A DNA stretch of 64,000 nucleotides, taken from assembly GCA_022539475.1 (NCBI GenBank), contig VCMS01000208.1:1-64000 (forward strand), in the 5' to 3' direction. The DNA is from Gracilaria domingensis (taxonomy: Eukaryota; Rhodophyta; Florideophyceae; Gracilariales; Gracilariaceae). Of the stretch, positions 21,943 to 33,900 are shown piece by piece. The notes under the pieces are model-generated. The model saw nothing but the letters and a program-made list of their open reading frames with translations. It was not told the origin of the DNA and did not search any database. The translations under genes and the position numbers were made by a program. The first letter of the stretch is position 1, and every line of letters starts with the position of its first letter.

Positions 21943-22547
21943 CGGATTTGCGGGTGAGAAGGTTGAGCGAGGTAAGCGTTGTTGGCGGCGGTGTTGGATG
22001 TGAGGTGCGGGGGCGTTGGCGGACGGTGAGGGAGGGGGGCCAACGAGAGAGGGTTTGTTTGTAACGGTGCGGTGTGCGGGACGACGTACGGGCGGGAAGT
22101 TGGGGCGGTTGCGGGGTAAGCTGCGCGAGCGATGGTGGACAAGTGTGTTGTGACAGCAACGGAGCGGGTCGGTTGGGGGTGAGGGGGGTGGGGGGGCCTG
22201 GAAGGCGGGGCGGGCAGTGTTGATGGAGGAAGCGGGGCAGACGGTGGAAGACGGCGACTGGGTGGAAGGGCGACGTGCGATGATTGGGTGGAAATGGCGG
22301 ATGGGCGGCGGGGTGCCAGGGAGGACGTTGGGGCGCGGCTTTGTCAGACGTGGCGAGCGTGAACGAAGGAGGGGGGTGAGGGGGGCTGGGGGGCTGGGGG
22401 GCTGGGGGGTGTGTGAGGGGGGCGGGCTCGGGGCTCGGGAGACGATGCGCGGCGGAGGGTGGAAGCGGAGCGCGGGAGCGGGCGATGGAAGCGCGCGGGG
22501 CGGCTATATAAAGTCGCGACAGCGCGGCGAGTGCAAAACGGGCGCGC

Positions 22548-22581
<34 letters not shown>

Positions 22582-24780
22582 GCGGGCGCGAGTCATGTGT
22601 GGGGTCCGGCGCGCGCGGACAGGCGGGCGCCCGCCGCGGGGGGGGGGGGCGGCGGCGGGCGGCGGCGGCGCGAAGGGGGCGGGCGCGCGCGGCGCGGCGC
22701 GGCGCGGCGGGGAAGCGGAGCGGCGCGGCGGCGCGTGTCACGCCACGTTGCGGCGTGCGCCATGCGGCGCGGCGCGCGCGGCGGTTACAGCCGGCGCTCG
22801 CTGCGTTGAATTAGGCGCGCGCGCCGGCGGCGCCGGCGGCGCGCCGGCGGCGGCGCGCGTGCACGCACCGCGCGCTGTCAGCGCCGCGCGCGCGCAGCGC
22901 GCAATTCACGCGCCAGTGCGCCGCCGCCGCCGCCGCCAATCTCGCCGCCGCTGTGCCACGTGAGCAGCCGCGTTTGCTCCTCGCGCGCGCGCGCTCTTCG
23001 CGCCGCGCGCCGCCGCGCCGCCCCCCTCCCCCCCCCCCCCCCCCCCCCCCCGCGCACTTGCGGCGGCGTGGCGGCCGGCGCCGCCGCCGCAATTCAGCGC
23101 GCAGCTTTCCGGCTACGGAAACCGTAATGCGCTTGCTGTTGGCCGCCTCAGCTGCGGCGGCGCGCCCCTCGCGCGCGCTGTCATTGCGCCGCCGCCGCTG
23201 TCATTCTCGCGCCACACCGCTTGCCGCCCGTCGGTGCCGCCGCGCCCGCCGCGCGCGGCCTCGCCCCCGTGCCGGCCCGGCCGACGCGCCAAACTACCCG
23301 CGCGCGCGTGACGCTGTTGCGCCGCGCGGAACGGCGCGGCGCAATTCAGCGCGCCGCAGCCGCCCGCGCGCGCCGCTTGTGGCGCCGTCTCAGGAGCCCG
23401 CCGCGCTGCTCTTACGACAGCCCGCGCCATTCAGCGCGCCTTGCGCGTCGTTCTCGCGCGCGCGCTGTCGCGCCGGCTCGAATTTGAAACCGCGCAACCT
23501 CGGCAATCGAACGCCGCCGCGGCGGGGCGCCACGCCGCGCCGTAGCGCGCATCTCGAGAGCGCGAGCTGCAAACCGTGAAAGGCGCCCGAAATAAACATG
23601 CAAAGCGGCGCATCGCATCGCGCGCATCGCATCGCGCGCGCGCCGCCCGAGAATGTTTGGCGATCGCGCTCCTATTTTGGGGGGGGGGGGGGTCGCGCGC
23701 GCGCGCGCCTATCCAGCGCTTCGAGAGAGCGCCTTGCGCACGCTGCGCAATCGCGCGATTGCGCACGTCAGTTTTTCTTGTCACTCATCGTCGCCACAAA
23801 ACGGCGCGCTCGTTGGTGCCGTTGGCGTTGCCTGCCGGCAGCCGCCGTGCACGACGCACCGCTGACGGGCGCGTCGCGTCGCGTCGCGCCCGTGACACAG
23901 GGGGGGGGGGGGGGGCAGGTGGCTGTGCACTCAGTACACTACAGGTGCACGCGGCCTGCGCCAACACGGAAACGAGGATCGGCGCGGAAGAGGGAGAAAA
24001 ACGAAGAAAAAAGGGATTAGAAAAACAACAAGAAGCGCACCATATGTATATACATGTATGCGCTTTGACGCTGTCACGCGCTCGCACTCTCAAGACTTTT
24101 TCGGTGCTGCTTTTCAAACTTGAACCGACGCAGCGCGACACAACAAGGGCTGTGACGGTTGGTGGAGATGGCGGAAAAGAAATAAAAAAAGAGAGCAGAG
24201 AGGCGCTCTCACGACTAACGACTATCTATCCAGCACATACACGCGCGGAGAGATGCAATGTGGAAGCGCCGAGCGCACTGTCAGTGGACCGCGTTTCGCG
24301 ATCGACGTCGCCGTTTTTGGCTGTTTTCTCGGTTTATTGACGGTCGAGAAGGTATCCCGCTGTGTAATAACGCCGGCGCATGACGGTGAGATGCACGCCG
24401 GGCGCCTTGAAACTTTTTCTCTTGTTTCCACGCGCTCATATGCATGTACGTACGGCGGTACCTAAAATCTGCGCGACGTGTTGTGGCTGTTGTGCTTGTT
24501 GCTGCTGGTGCTGCCGCTGGTGCTGTAGTATGTACGTACTGTAATCAGCGCTGCACCTGTTGCGGAACAAGACGCTCGCCTGTTTTGAAGGAGTGTTTGA
24601 AAAGCTCTTGACACTTTGCATATGTGCTGCTGTATTACATGAAGAGAGCAAGCAACAAGTGTCAGCCGCCGCCGTGAGTTGTCAACAGCTGATGACAACC
24701 GCGGGCGTGCGACGCGTCGCCAGCGCGGCGCGCTGTGCCGCGTGGCGCTCGCCGCCAAGAAGAAAAGGGGCGCAAGCACG
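21631..24780. other. Extreme GC island, mostly non-coding
   Basis: Contains microsatellites (ttg)n near 21882-21908, (gat)n near 21912-21940 and (ggc)n near 22548-22578, long C or G runs (about 23028-23051, 23681-23692, 23900-23917) and GC-only palindromes. Long frames on both strands (for example 21593-22741 and 23576-24340) are arginine/alanine/proline-rich products of composition and I do not call them. A tatataaag box at 22504-22512 could serve a promoter on either strand; if used on the minus strand it would give the polyQ gene a leader of over 800 bases. Confidence 0.5.
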
Positions 24781-24784
24781 GCAC

Positions 24785-24789
24785 AAAAA
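24785..24789 (-). terminator. Pol III terminator of tRNA-Gly
   Basis: Run of five T on the minus strand, 7 bases after the 3' end of the tRNA. Confidence 0.75.
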
Positions 24790-24796
24790 CACTCCG

Positions 24797-24868
24797 TACA
24801 CCAGCCGGAATTCGAATCCGGGTCCTCCGCGTGGGAGGCGGAGATCTTAACCACTAGACCACTGGTGC
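24797..24868 (-). tRNA. tRNA-Gly (anticodon CCC), no intron
   Basis: The 72-base cloverleaf is complete. The acceptor stem GCACCAG pairs with CTGGTGT (one G-U). D arm: GTCT/AGAT. Anticodon stem TCCGC/GCGGA, with loop CTCCCAC and anticodon CCC, which reads GGG glycine codons. T arm: CCGGA/TCCGG around TTCGAAT. The discriminator is A. A box (TGGTCTAGTGG) and B box (GGATTCGAATTCC) fit Pol III internal promoters. CCA is not encoded. Confidence 0.96.
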
Positions 24869-25102
24869 CCGCTGCCGCGCTTCCCAGTTGCGGGCCATCG
24901 CGCGCCATTTATTACAACCGCGTAGGATCACCATGCACCATGCACAGCTTGATACTTGATGATGATGATGATGATATACATGTATGTACATGCCCCGCAG
25001 CAAAGTGTGTTTAAATGAAAAAGTTAAGCAGCGCTTATCGACACGACGACCACATACAACAAACAAACAGACACAAACAAACAACAATCCGCGCCGCGGC
25101 CG

Positions 25103-25652
25103 CTACTGCAGCAGCACCGGCACACGGCTGTCCGCGCACTCGTCCGCCAAAATGTGCGCCAGCGAGCCCGCATGAAACTGGCGCTCCTTTGGCACCACAT
25201 CGCCTCCGACCACGCCATGGTCGCGCGCAGACACGCGCCGCCGCTTGACCACGTGCGCCGGCACCAGCTGATCCGAGCTGCCGCTGTTGGCGTGGCGCTG
25301 CGCCACGTGCTCGCCGGCCGAGAGCAGCATGCTCAGCGGCGAGCGCTGCGCCTGCTGCCAGTGCCTCTTCGCGCCCGTGCTCGACGGCGGCAGCGACGGT
25401 GGCACGCACCGACTGGCGCGCGACTCGGCGCTGCTGGTGGTGATGGTGGCTGTGGTGTTGGCGTTAGCGTTTGCGGGGCTGACTGCTCGACTGGCGGCGC
25501 GTTTGCCGCCGTTGGTTGCTGGCTGCGCTGCACCGACAGCGGCATGCATCGCCGGTGCCGGCGGAGCTAGCGGCGGCGGAGACGGCGCGCCGCGCGGCAG
25601 CGCCGGCACGGCGGCGTCTGGCAGGCTGTCGCTTGCGGAGCGCGGCGGGGCA

Positions 25653-25688
<36 letters not shown>

Positions 25689-26475
25689 ACGGCGGCGGCC
25701 ACCACGGCCGGCAGCGACGGCAACGGCGGCGTCACCGCGCGCGCCGCAGCGGCAGCGGCAGCGGCAGCGGCGCCCACGGCGGCCTGGTGGTGCGGCGCCT
25801 GCTGCGGCACCACGACGTGCGGCGCGAGCGACAGAGACGGCGGCGGCGGCGGCGGCGGCGGCGGCACGTGCGGCAGCGGCACGTAGCACGAGTGCAGCAT
25901 GGCGCAGTGCGCGCAGCCGCACGGGTGGTGCGGCGGCGGCGGCGGCGGCGCGTACGGCGGCGGCGGCAGCGCGGGCGGCAGCGCGGGCGGCAGCGGCGCG
26001 GCGCGCATGTGCGGCGGCGACGCGTAGCACGCGTACGCGTAGCCGCCGTACGGCGGCGGCGGCGGCGGCACCGAGTGCGCATGCGCGTGCGGGTGCGCGT
26101 ACGCCGCTGCGGCGGCGGCGGCGGCGGCCGCCGCCGCCGCAGCGGCGTGCATGTGCGACGGCGCGTAGTGCGCGCGCGTCACGTCGGGCGGCACGGCGGC
26201 GCGCGCGGCGGCGCGCGGCGGCGGCGGCGGCGGCGGGCGCTGGCCCTGGCGCTGCAGGCGCAGAAAGTACTTTTGGGCGTGCGAGCGGATCTGCACGGCG
26301 GTCTTGCTGCCGACCAGGCGCTCGATGGCCTTCCACTCGCGGCCGTACTTGCACAGCGCGTCGACGAAGCGCGCGTGCTCGTCGTCGGTCCAGTACTGGC
26401 GGCGCTTGGTCAGCACGTACTTCTTGCGCGGCGGCTTGGCGGGCGCGGCGGCGGCGGAGGAGGCGACGGAGCTCA

Positions 26476-26476
<1 letters not shown>
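25103..26476 (-). CDS. SHAQKYF-class single-MYB transcription factor
   Basis: A probable nuclear DNA-binding regulator of 457 residues. One MYB/SANT repeat lies at residues about 25-75: [40 protein letters not shown] and the signature [11 protein letters not shown]. This class (CCA1/LHY/REVEILLE and relatives) binds evening-element or I-box-like sites in plants and also occurs in red algae, oomycetes and amoebae. The rest is low-complexity Pro, Ala and His sequence encoded by GGC/GCC tracts. It ends in a more ordinary tail with a likely NLS ([14 protein letters not shown]) and [11 protein letters not shown]. The ATG at 26476 is the first in frame, after a (ggc)n leader. A cttataac motif about 100 bp upstream (26574-26581) is a weak TATA candidate. 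The specific target pathway is unknown. Confidence 0.85.
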
Positions 26477-26532
<56 letters not shown>

Positions 26533-26535
26533 GAG
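26477..26535. repeat. (GGC)n microsatellite in the leader of the MYB gene
   Basis: About 18 GGC units directly upstream of the start codon, read as GCC on the transcribed strand. Long GC leaders of this kind can form structure that slows translation. Confidence 0.85.
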
Positions 26536-26950
26536 GCGGCGCTGGGCGCGGCGCGGCGCGGCGCGCGGCGTGCGGTTATAAGATCGCGCGCGCGATGTGC
26601 GCAGATCGGCGTGAGATACGCGCGCCATGCGCGCGCGGCGCGCTGCGCGCCACACACGTCGCGGCGGCGCCGCGCACCGCGCCGCGCGCGCCGAATCGGC
26701 GCAAATATCGGCGCCGCGAATCGGCGCGGCCGCGCCGGCTGTGCGGCTGCGCGCGCCGCAGAGATGCGCGCGTATCTGCCGACAATGTCGGCCCGACATG
26801 ATCACGTCGCGCCGCGCGCGCGCGGCGGAGAAACCTGATCGCCGGCGCGTATCGCTAAGGACTGTTCGCCGCCGCCGGTATCGCTTTGCGCGGGTAGATA
26901 CACACAACACACACACACACACAGCGCACAGCGCTGTTCGTAGAGGCATT

Positions 26951-27829
26951 TCATTCATTCGACAGCCCGTGCGCGCCGGCGTACCGCACCGCCGGCGGCG
27001 GCGGCTCGCGCGGCGGCTGCCAGCCGGCCAGCACGGCCGGCGGCAGGCGCAGCACGGACACGCGCAGCGGGTAGCAGCGCGGCGTGGCGGCGGCGCCGCA
27101 CGGCACGGACACGTCGCCCTGCGGGCACGCGCTGACGGCCACCAGCAGGTCCATGAGCGCCAGCAGCTCGACGTGGTCGCCGCGCGCGGCCGGGCTGGGC
27201 TTGACAAAGTACTGGCCGCTGCCGCGGCGGAAGCCGGTGCACATGAACACATTAAACACGTCGTGCACGTCCGCCTCGCTGAGCGCCCACGGCAGCACGG
27301 CGCGCGTGAGGTTGGAGTGGCACGTGCGGTCGAAGCGCTCGCCCGTCATCAGCGCGTGCGTGTACGGGTCGCAGCGGCTGCCGATCACGTCGTGCACGCC
27401 GGCGTTGTCGCCGTCAAAGCCGTACGCGATCGAGTCCCTGACCAGCGTGGCCAGCGGCCGCACGTACGGCATGCACGACCACAGGCTGTCGCCCACGCCG
27501 AGGTGCGACGCGTGCATCTGCCGCGTCTTGGCCGAGTAGAAGCGCTCGCGCGCGTTGCGCGCGTTCCACACGTTCACGTCCGCCACCTGCGCGCCGTCCA
27601 CCACCTCGATGCGCCACAGCTGCCCGCGCGCCACCGCCACCGCGCGCGCGTCGCGCGGCGCCACCGTCAGCTGCTGCACCACCTCGCGCTGCGCGTCGGG
27701 CACCGCCGCGATGGCGTGCAGCAGCTCGGCCGGCAGCGCGCGGTTCTGCCCGCGCGCGAACGTGTAGCACGGCACGGGCTCGTGCGCCGCGAACACGCGC
27801 CCGCGCGCGTTGGTGTGCGCCGCGCCGCT

Positions 27830-27870
<41 letters not shown>

Positions 27871-27874
27871 TCAT
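26951..27874 (-). CDS. DUF1989 family protein (urea carboxylase-associated type)
   Basis: A 307-residue protein. After MSG and a polyglycine/serine run encoded by (GCC)n comes a full DUF1989 domain: ARGQLWRIEVVDGAQVADVN, NARERFYSAKTRQMHASHLG, GDSLWSCMPYVRPLATLVRD, GVHDVIGSRCDPYTHALMTG, CHSNLTRAV, DVFNVFMCTGF, and GDHVELLALMDLLVAVSACP with the closing CPQGD. In bacteria and fungi members sit beside urea carboxylase/allophanate genes and are thought to act in urea or related nitrogen metabolism, but the reaction is not settled. I choose the ATG at 27874; an upstream in-frame ATG at 27934 would add a 20-residue basic leader. No urea carboxylase gene is near. The stop is TGA. Confidence 0.88.
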
Positions 27875-28417
27875 GCTGCCGGCGCGCCGCAACTTGCCCC
27901 AGCGCCGTGCGGCTCGCGTGCACGCGCGTTGCACGCCGCGCGCACCCGCGCCGCCGCCGCCGCCGAGCTCATATCGAGGTCGCAGAAAATCGCCCTTTTC
28001 TCCCCGCCTATATTTAGGGTCACTCCTCTGATCACTCGCAAGTTACGAGTCGTAACTGGCCTAGGCAGCGACAAAGTGAAGCCATCTGGCGAGACGCCAA
28101 CTGTGCATTCTAGTAGATACAGTATTATCTACCACACCCTTTGCACGGCCCAGCGTCAACCACCCTTCGTACCTTCCAAACCGCTCTCCATGCGCTGCTG
28201 CGAGCTGCGCATTCCTCCGCCGCGGCCAACGCGCAAAGCCTGCAACGCATCATTTTCTTTTATCAATCAATCACAAACAAAGCACACAACAAAGCAAACA
28301 TGCATCAACCCGACCGATTTGAGGAGCGACCACCCACCACACACACACGCACACACACAAAAGTACGTGCGTGAGCGCGCGTGCCTACTTGGCACAACCA
28401 CAGCCGCCGACTCTTTT
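27875..28417 (-). promoter_or_regulatory. Intergenic region with TATA-like box for the DUF1989 gene
   Basis: On the minus strand, ccctaaatatagg at about 28007-28019 lies some 135 bases upstream of the start codon, a plausible core promoter. The rest holds no gene; an antisense 657-codon frame running through here is a composition artefact. Confidence 0.3.
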
Positions 28418-29276
28418 TTAATTCGGCGTCAAGCGCATGTACGACTTTCCAGAGGGCATGTCGAGCTCCTTGTGTTCCGGAAAGTACTTGCTCGCATCTT
28501 GCTCCGTCACCGTGGGCAGCAAGAACACCCACCCCTCCATGCCATGCTCCTTGTGGTTGTGCGGCCAGTTGGCAGGCGTGGCAATAGACCTCTGCCATGA
28601 CAGAATAAGCGCGTCCACGCACCGCTCGATTTCGTCCATGTTCCTGCCCACTGACGCCGGATACGTCAGCGAGAGCTTGAGCTTGCGGTCCGGCCCAATG
28701 ATGAACACAGAGCGCGCCGTGAGCGGCAGCGCAAACTTGTCCTTGTTCGTCGGATCCAGCATTCCAAACTTGACCGCAATTTCCCTCGTGGGGTCCGCAA
28801 TCATCGGAAAGTCGATCCCGATCTTGTTGTCGCAGTGCGCCACAACGTCTTTCAGCCACGTTGTGTGCGACGGCAGGTCGTTGCAGCTCAGCGCGATCAC
28901 CTTCACTCCCTTTTGCTTGTAGCTGTCGTACTTGAGCGCCATGCGCCCAATCTCAGTGGTGCACACCGGCGTGAAATCATCCGGATGGCTGAACAGAATC
29001 GCCCACTTGCCGTCAAGCCATTCATGGAAATCGATCCTTCCGTGTGTTGTATTCGCCTGTTCTCAGGTGCAGCAGCATACGAGATCACTGGTATGTCAGA
29101 CAAATGGACAAGAAATGGAGAAACTGTTGGCACCTGCGAGTTAGGGTGACCAAACTCAGTTCGATGCTTCATACCTCAAAGTTGGGAACTTCATCCCCTA
29201 GACGCAACAAACCATCCGTGCTTGGGAGGTACAGCTTACTGTACGTTTCAGTGCCAGAGGGTACGCTATCGGTCAT
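28418..29276 (-). CDS. PRDX6: 1-Cys peroxiredoxin (Prx6 type), two exons
   Basis: Reduces peroxides with a single peroxidatic cysteine. Exon 1 is 29175-29276 (34 codons: MTDSVPSG... ending LRLGDEVPNFE). The intron is 29057-29174, with GTATGA donor and AACAG acceptor. Exon 2 is 28418-29056, beginning ANTTHGRIDFHEW. The split falls exactly where Prx6 reads NFEANTT, which supports the model. Active site: FSHPDDFTPVCTTE, peroxidatic Cys66, with the conserved Thr and His. Further family blocks: KVIALSCND, DFPMIADPTREIA, LTARSVFIIGPDRKLKLSLT, NMDEIERCVDALILSWQ and GWVFLLPTV. It has 246 residues against about 220 usual, because of an N-terminal extension of about 20 residues. The ATG is the first in frame after an upstream TGA. 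No clear targeting peptide is visible. Stop TAA. Confidence 0.95.
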
Positions 29277-30972
29277 ATCGGGAAAACGGCAAACACAGCA
29301 AAGAAGACTTGGTTCTACACCACTTCAATTCAGATTCCAGATAAACCTCGAAGCAACCGAAGGACGAGAATAGTACGGCTTTCTTGAACTCGTCAACTTT
29401 TATACGGTGTGGATCTCGCACACCACCGCATGTGAATTTCTACAGAACTGCGCATTACTCATCTGGCTATGGAATCTCTATCTACCAGCATGACTTTTCT
29501 CCTTTTCAGCGGCATGGCGCCGCTCACTGACCTGATCTCACAAGGGATGGCACACGACCACACGTGCCATTATGGGAATGATGCCCAGAAATGCAGAATA
29601 TCTATGACTGAAAATCATTCTGGTAGTCCACCAGCCTGATTCGAAACCATTGAGACACACGGAAGAAGCCAATTCACAAGAGGGCTTGGAGCATCACCAC
29701 TAGCAAAAATTCAAATCCCGTACAAATTTTGAATTGGAAATGAAGTCAAAGCTGCCACCAGTTACCGATGCCAATTAAAATTTGGATTTTTTCAAATCCT
29801 GCCGACCTCACGATGATCCAAATCATGCCCCAATGGATTCGGTTTCAATCCAAGCAACTGCATTGTTGGAGAGGCAACAATGCGGAGTGCCGCTCTTTTG
29901 GCGCCAAACCCAACCAAAATCCTTTGCACATTGTAGACGCCATTTTTCGTAGCCAGACGGAACGGCGCGGGGGGTGACAAATCCAAGAAGTGCAACACAG
30001 GAAATGCTCCAGAGTACCAGCTCAAATGTTGAAAATAATACGGTGTTCAGCAATTAATGCAATTACCGAACAACAGCAATAAAACAAAACAGTCTGTTTA
30101 AACCCTTTTAGGCCTATAAAATTTTAACGCTATTCAGAAAGCGTTTAAAAGAACTAATTTAAATCGATAACCATTTTTCAATCAAGTATTTTAAATTTTT
30201 GCTACCTTTGATTAAATTTCACCCCGGTGCACGTAGCACAGAATCCATTAAATATGATTACCCTTTCTCTCCGCAGCACAAGATACAAGATGTACGTGCA
30301 AAATGCTGATCGTCCACAATATTTTCTTGCAACGACAGGTCATTTCATGATTGCGTTTGCTTTCCTTGCTCGTTAAGGTCACAATAAGTAACAAAAACAT
30401 CGAAAACAAAGATTTTTCCCACCACATCGATGACGGCGGCAAAGAGAGCTCTTTACAAACCGTCGCTAAACCTTACTCAGCGAGAAACCAGCATTTCATA
30501 ACTCACGTGTATGCTACCAATCTCCATATTTGACACAGCATAACGAAGATGTGGTGTGTAATCAGTGCGGCGGCACATCATGCTACTTTACGCAATTTGG
30601 ACAAGCTGTAATCGAGAAAGTACAAGCTGATATGCAGCTTTGTTCACCTCAACATCCTGTTAACAATACTGCGCGAAAACGAGCGTATAAGGCTTTCATT
30701 TTTGAACGGTATTTCATCCTTTGAAAGGGCGTTCGGATTCAGATTCCAAACTGCGTGTTGGAAGGCATTCGCAGGAAGTGGCCGGACTCTGCTGGGGCTT
30801 ACTTTTGATTCAAAAAAACTAGGTTTACTTCTTGAATGGGATCGTTGCTGTCTTGAGGTTGGCGGTTACTTTGTTTTCTCTATTGCGGTGATGATTTGAA
30901 GACAATGTTGACTTAGTCCCCATAATTGCGCGATACAGATCTGGGCGTGTCTGACACGGCTAAAACAGCATC
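29277..30972. other. Non-coding stretch between peroxiredoxin and Ty3/gypsy fossil
   Basis: Base composition drops sharply here and becomes AT-rich. No supported gene or repeat; several short frames lack recognisable content. Confidence 0.5.
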
Positions 30973-33900
30973 TTAGATGTCCCATCCTTCCGAGTTTTCG
31001 TCGGCATCGCTCGAGCCGTCTTCCGCGAGAAAGCACGGTATTTCCATGTCATCGACTGGCGCAGCTTCAGCCGCTGTTTCCGAGCGGGACAGTGCATCAG
31101 CCTGAGTGTTCAGGAGTCCTTTCTTGTAGCGCATTTCAAAGTCTGATTCCGACAAGCGAAGTCTCCACCGCATCATGCGGCCAGATGGCTTTGCTGTAGA
31201 GTAGCCAGCGTAAGGCCGAATGATCGGTATGAACAATGAAGCGAGTTCCCATAAGATAGGGCCGCAGTGTCTGTAATGCGCAAACAGCTGCCAAGCACTC
31301 CTTCTCGGATACCGAGTAATTCCTCTCGTGAACATTGAGGCTTCTTTACCAATCCCCAATTGGCAATCGTTCGCCATCTTCTGTGCTCTGGAAAAGAGCA
31401 CAGCCAACTTGGTAATCGCTCGCATCCGTATCGATGGCATACGGCAAACCAGCCATGGGTAGGGATAGAATACGTGGCGATGTCACCGCATCAACGAGCG
31501 ATGGAAAAGCCGCAGCCTGGCGGTCGTCGAACGCTTCTAGTTGTACTGGCTGTCTCTTGCGAAGAAGCTCGTTTAGAGGTGCAGCGATATCTGCAAAGTT
31601 CGGAATGAAGCGGCGGTAAACAATGCACAAGCCGAGGAAAGATCGGAGTTCAGTCTGCGTGCGCCGATACTTAGCCTCCTTGAGGCACTTCACACGTGCT
31701 TCGTCGATGTATAGCCGTCCAAGCCGGATGACATGGCCGAGATACCTGACGGTTTCGGTAAAGAACTCGCACTTCTTCAGCTTGAATGTAATGCCTGTAT
31801 CTCTTAGGACTTGCATCACATCCCGTACGTGGGTCAAGTGCTCGTCCAGGTTGCTGGAGTAGACATTGATGTCATCCAGGTAAACCAGGGAAGTCTTCCA
31901 CCTGAAGCGGGCAAGAAAAATGTCCACAGCACGTTGGAATGTGGCTGGTGCGTTCGTTGACCCAAAAGGCATCCGATTGAATCGGTACAAATCTTCATGA
32001 AAGACGAAGGCTGTCTTGTCACGATCTTCGGCTCTCACGGGAACTTACCAATAGCTCCAATTTCCATCTAGGGTTATGAACACTTTCGCGTCGCCCAACG
32101 AATCGATGCATTCATCCATTCGTAGGATAGGATATACATCCCTGACCGTGCCCGCGTTCAGCTTGCAGTAATCGATGCAAAATCGCCAAGACCCATCAGC
32201 TTTGGGCGCGAACACCACCGGCGATGCCCAAGGTGACTGAGCCGGCTCGATAACTCCAGCGCGGAGCATTTTCTCAACTTGAGCTTTCTCCTGCTTCCGA
32301 GATGTCGGTCCTTTCCTGTAAGGGTGCTGTGAAATGGGCCGCGTATTCGGTAGCAAATCAATCCGATGTTCGGTAATACCAATCTTCCCGAGGAAACCAT
32401 CCCACATGGGCGTGAACTCTTCGAGCATGTGCCGCAATTTATCGCGTTGAGTCCCTGGAACATGTTCAAGATCCAGAGACTCCAGTTCCTGTACTGCCTT
32501 ATCCTTCGTGTCAGCAGCACTCAGGTCCTTATCATTACTGTCCGACGAGGTCGGCATTGCTTCCTTAAACCGGCTGCGGTCCTTTGCATCCGACGAAGTC
32601 GGCGTAGCATCTCCCGACGAACTGTTAGGACCAGTATTCGGTTCGGAATTGTTCCGTTCCGCCTCCCCCTCCTCAGCTTCGAGGATTCTGAGAACTTCGG
32701 CCATAGAAACCTAAGTAGGCACTATACCCGCAGGGTGCGGGAGCAATGATCCAATAACTTGGCTCCTGACCAACCGTTGAGGAAAACGGCTGAAGTTCGC
32801 AACCAACACCTGAAAGGGCTTCTCGGGTTCAACAAAAACAATCCCATTAGCCAGGGCGAGCTGAGACTTTTCCTGTAACGCAGGCAACGGTTGCACCGTT
32901 TGTAAGCCACATTGTGGAGATGTTACAGTAACTCAGACCCGCGATTCGGGCGGGATGAAAATAGACCGAGCAACTCGGAGCTTCGTAGACTTCCGTTCAT
33001 CAGCGGCAGGCTCCTGCGCAGCAGGCAAAGGAACTTGCTTCTTCAAAGCCCGCCGAAGGGGATGCCGTACAATCGGTACAATGGTCTCATCTTCCATTTC
33101 GATGGTTCTTCACAGCGGTCGAACTGATTCGACGAAGCGGTCACAGAAGTCACATCCGAGTACAACCGGCGCAGCGAGCTGCTTGCAAACCAAGAAATCG
33201 AGCTTCACCACGTAGTGCCCAAGCCTGAAAAGCAGGTCTATCACTCCCACTGTAGAGAGTGGCCGATTATTCGCATCCGCGATATCAATATGCGGCGCCG
33301 CACGAACGCGAGACCGCAAGTGCGGCGGAATCATAGACTCAACCAAAACGTTTGGCCCAGCTCCCGTATCGAGCACGGACAACTGCCGAACTATATACTG
33401 GTCGGAAACCCCTAGGTCGGCGTAAACTTTGTAGTTTCGTTTCGCCATGATCAGGACCCTATCCGGAGACCGGCTGTTCTTAGACCGTATCCACGGGCGA
33501 CGCAAGACAGCGAGGTGCTCAGAGTCCACGTCTGTAGTGGCCATCTTCCTCGAAAGGATTGTGACCGGGAAGCAAGGCTTCTCAGCCTCAGGCGCGCTAC
33601 ACCCCGTCGCTGGGAGCGCCACACCATTGCTGGAGACTCCCATGCTCAGTTTTTCTGAGCTTCGCCGCCAATCTGCGGAGGTTTTGATTCTGCAGGAGCG
33701 GCTGCAGTTACACCAATCGATGGCACCATTTCCTGGTTTCCAGTCTGAGTCTCCGCCTTCGCACGAAGGTACAATTTGTCGGGAACGCGGTTCCGTTCGG
33801 CGGGCGTCAACGACTCGTATTGAGGCACGACCTTCGCCATATCCCGTATGGGCATTAAACAATTCGGAGCGATGTGTCCATGCCTGTAACAGGTGTGGCA

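Noticed and set aside
22504-22512. Firm promoter call from the tatataaag box
   Set aside because: The nearest believable start codon is over 800 bp away and the direction is unclear; noted only as a possibility.
21593-24340. Several long Arg/Ala/Pro frames on both strands of the GC island (for example 21593-22741, 22217-22963, 23576-24340)
   Set aside because: Low complexity, overlapping on both strands, no domain; a composition effect.
26627-28600. 657-codon plus-strand frame across the DUF1989 gene
   Set aside because: It is antisense to two well-supported genes, consists mostly of Arg/Ala/His/Val, and exists because stop codons are rare in such GC-rich sequence.
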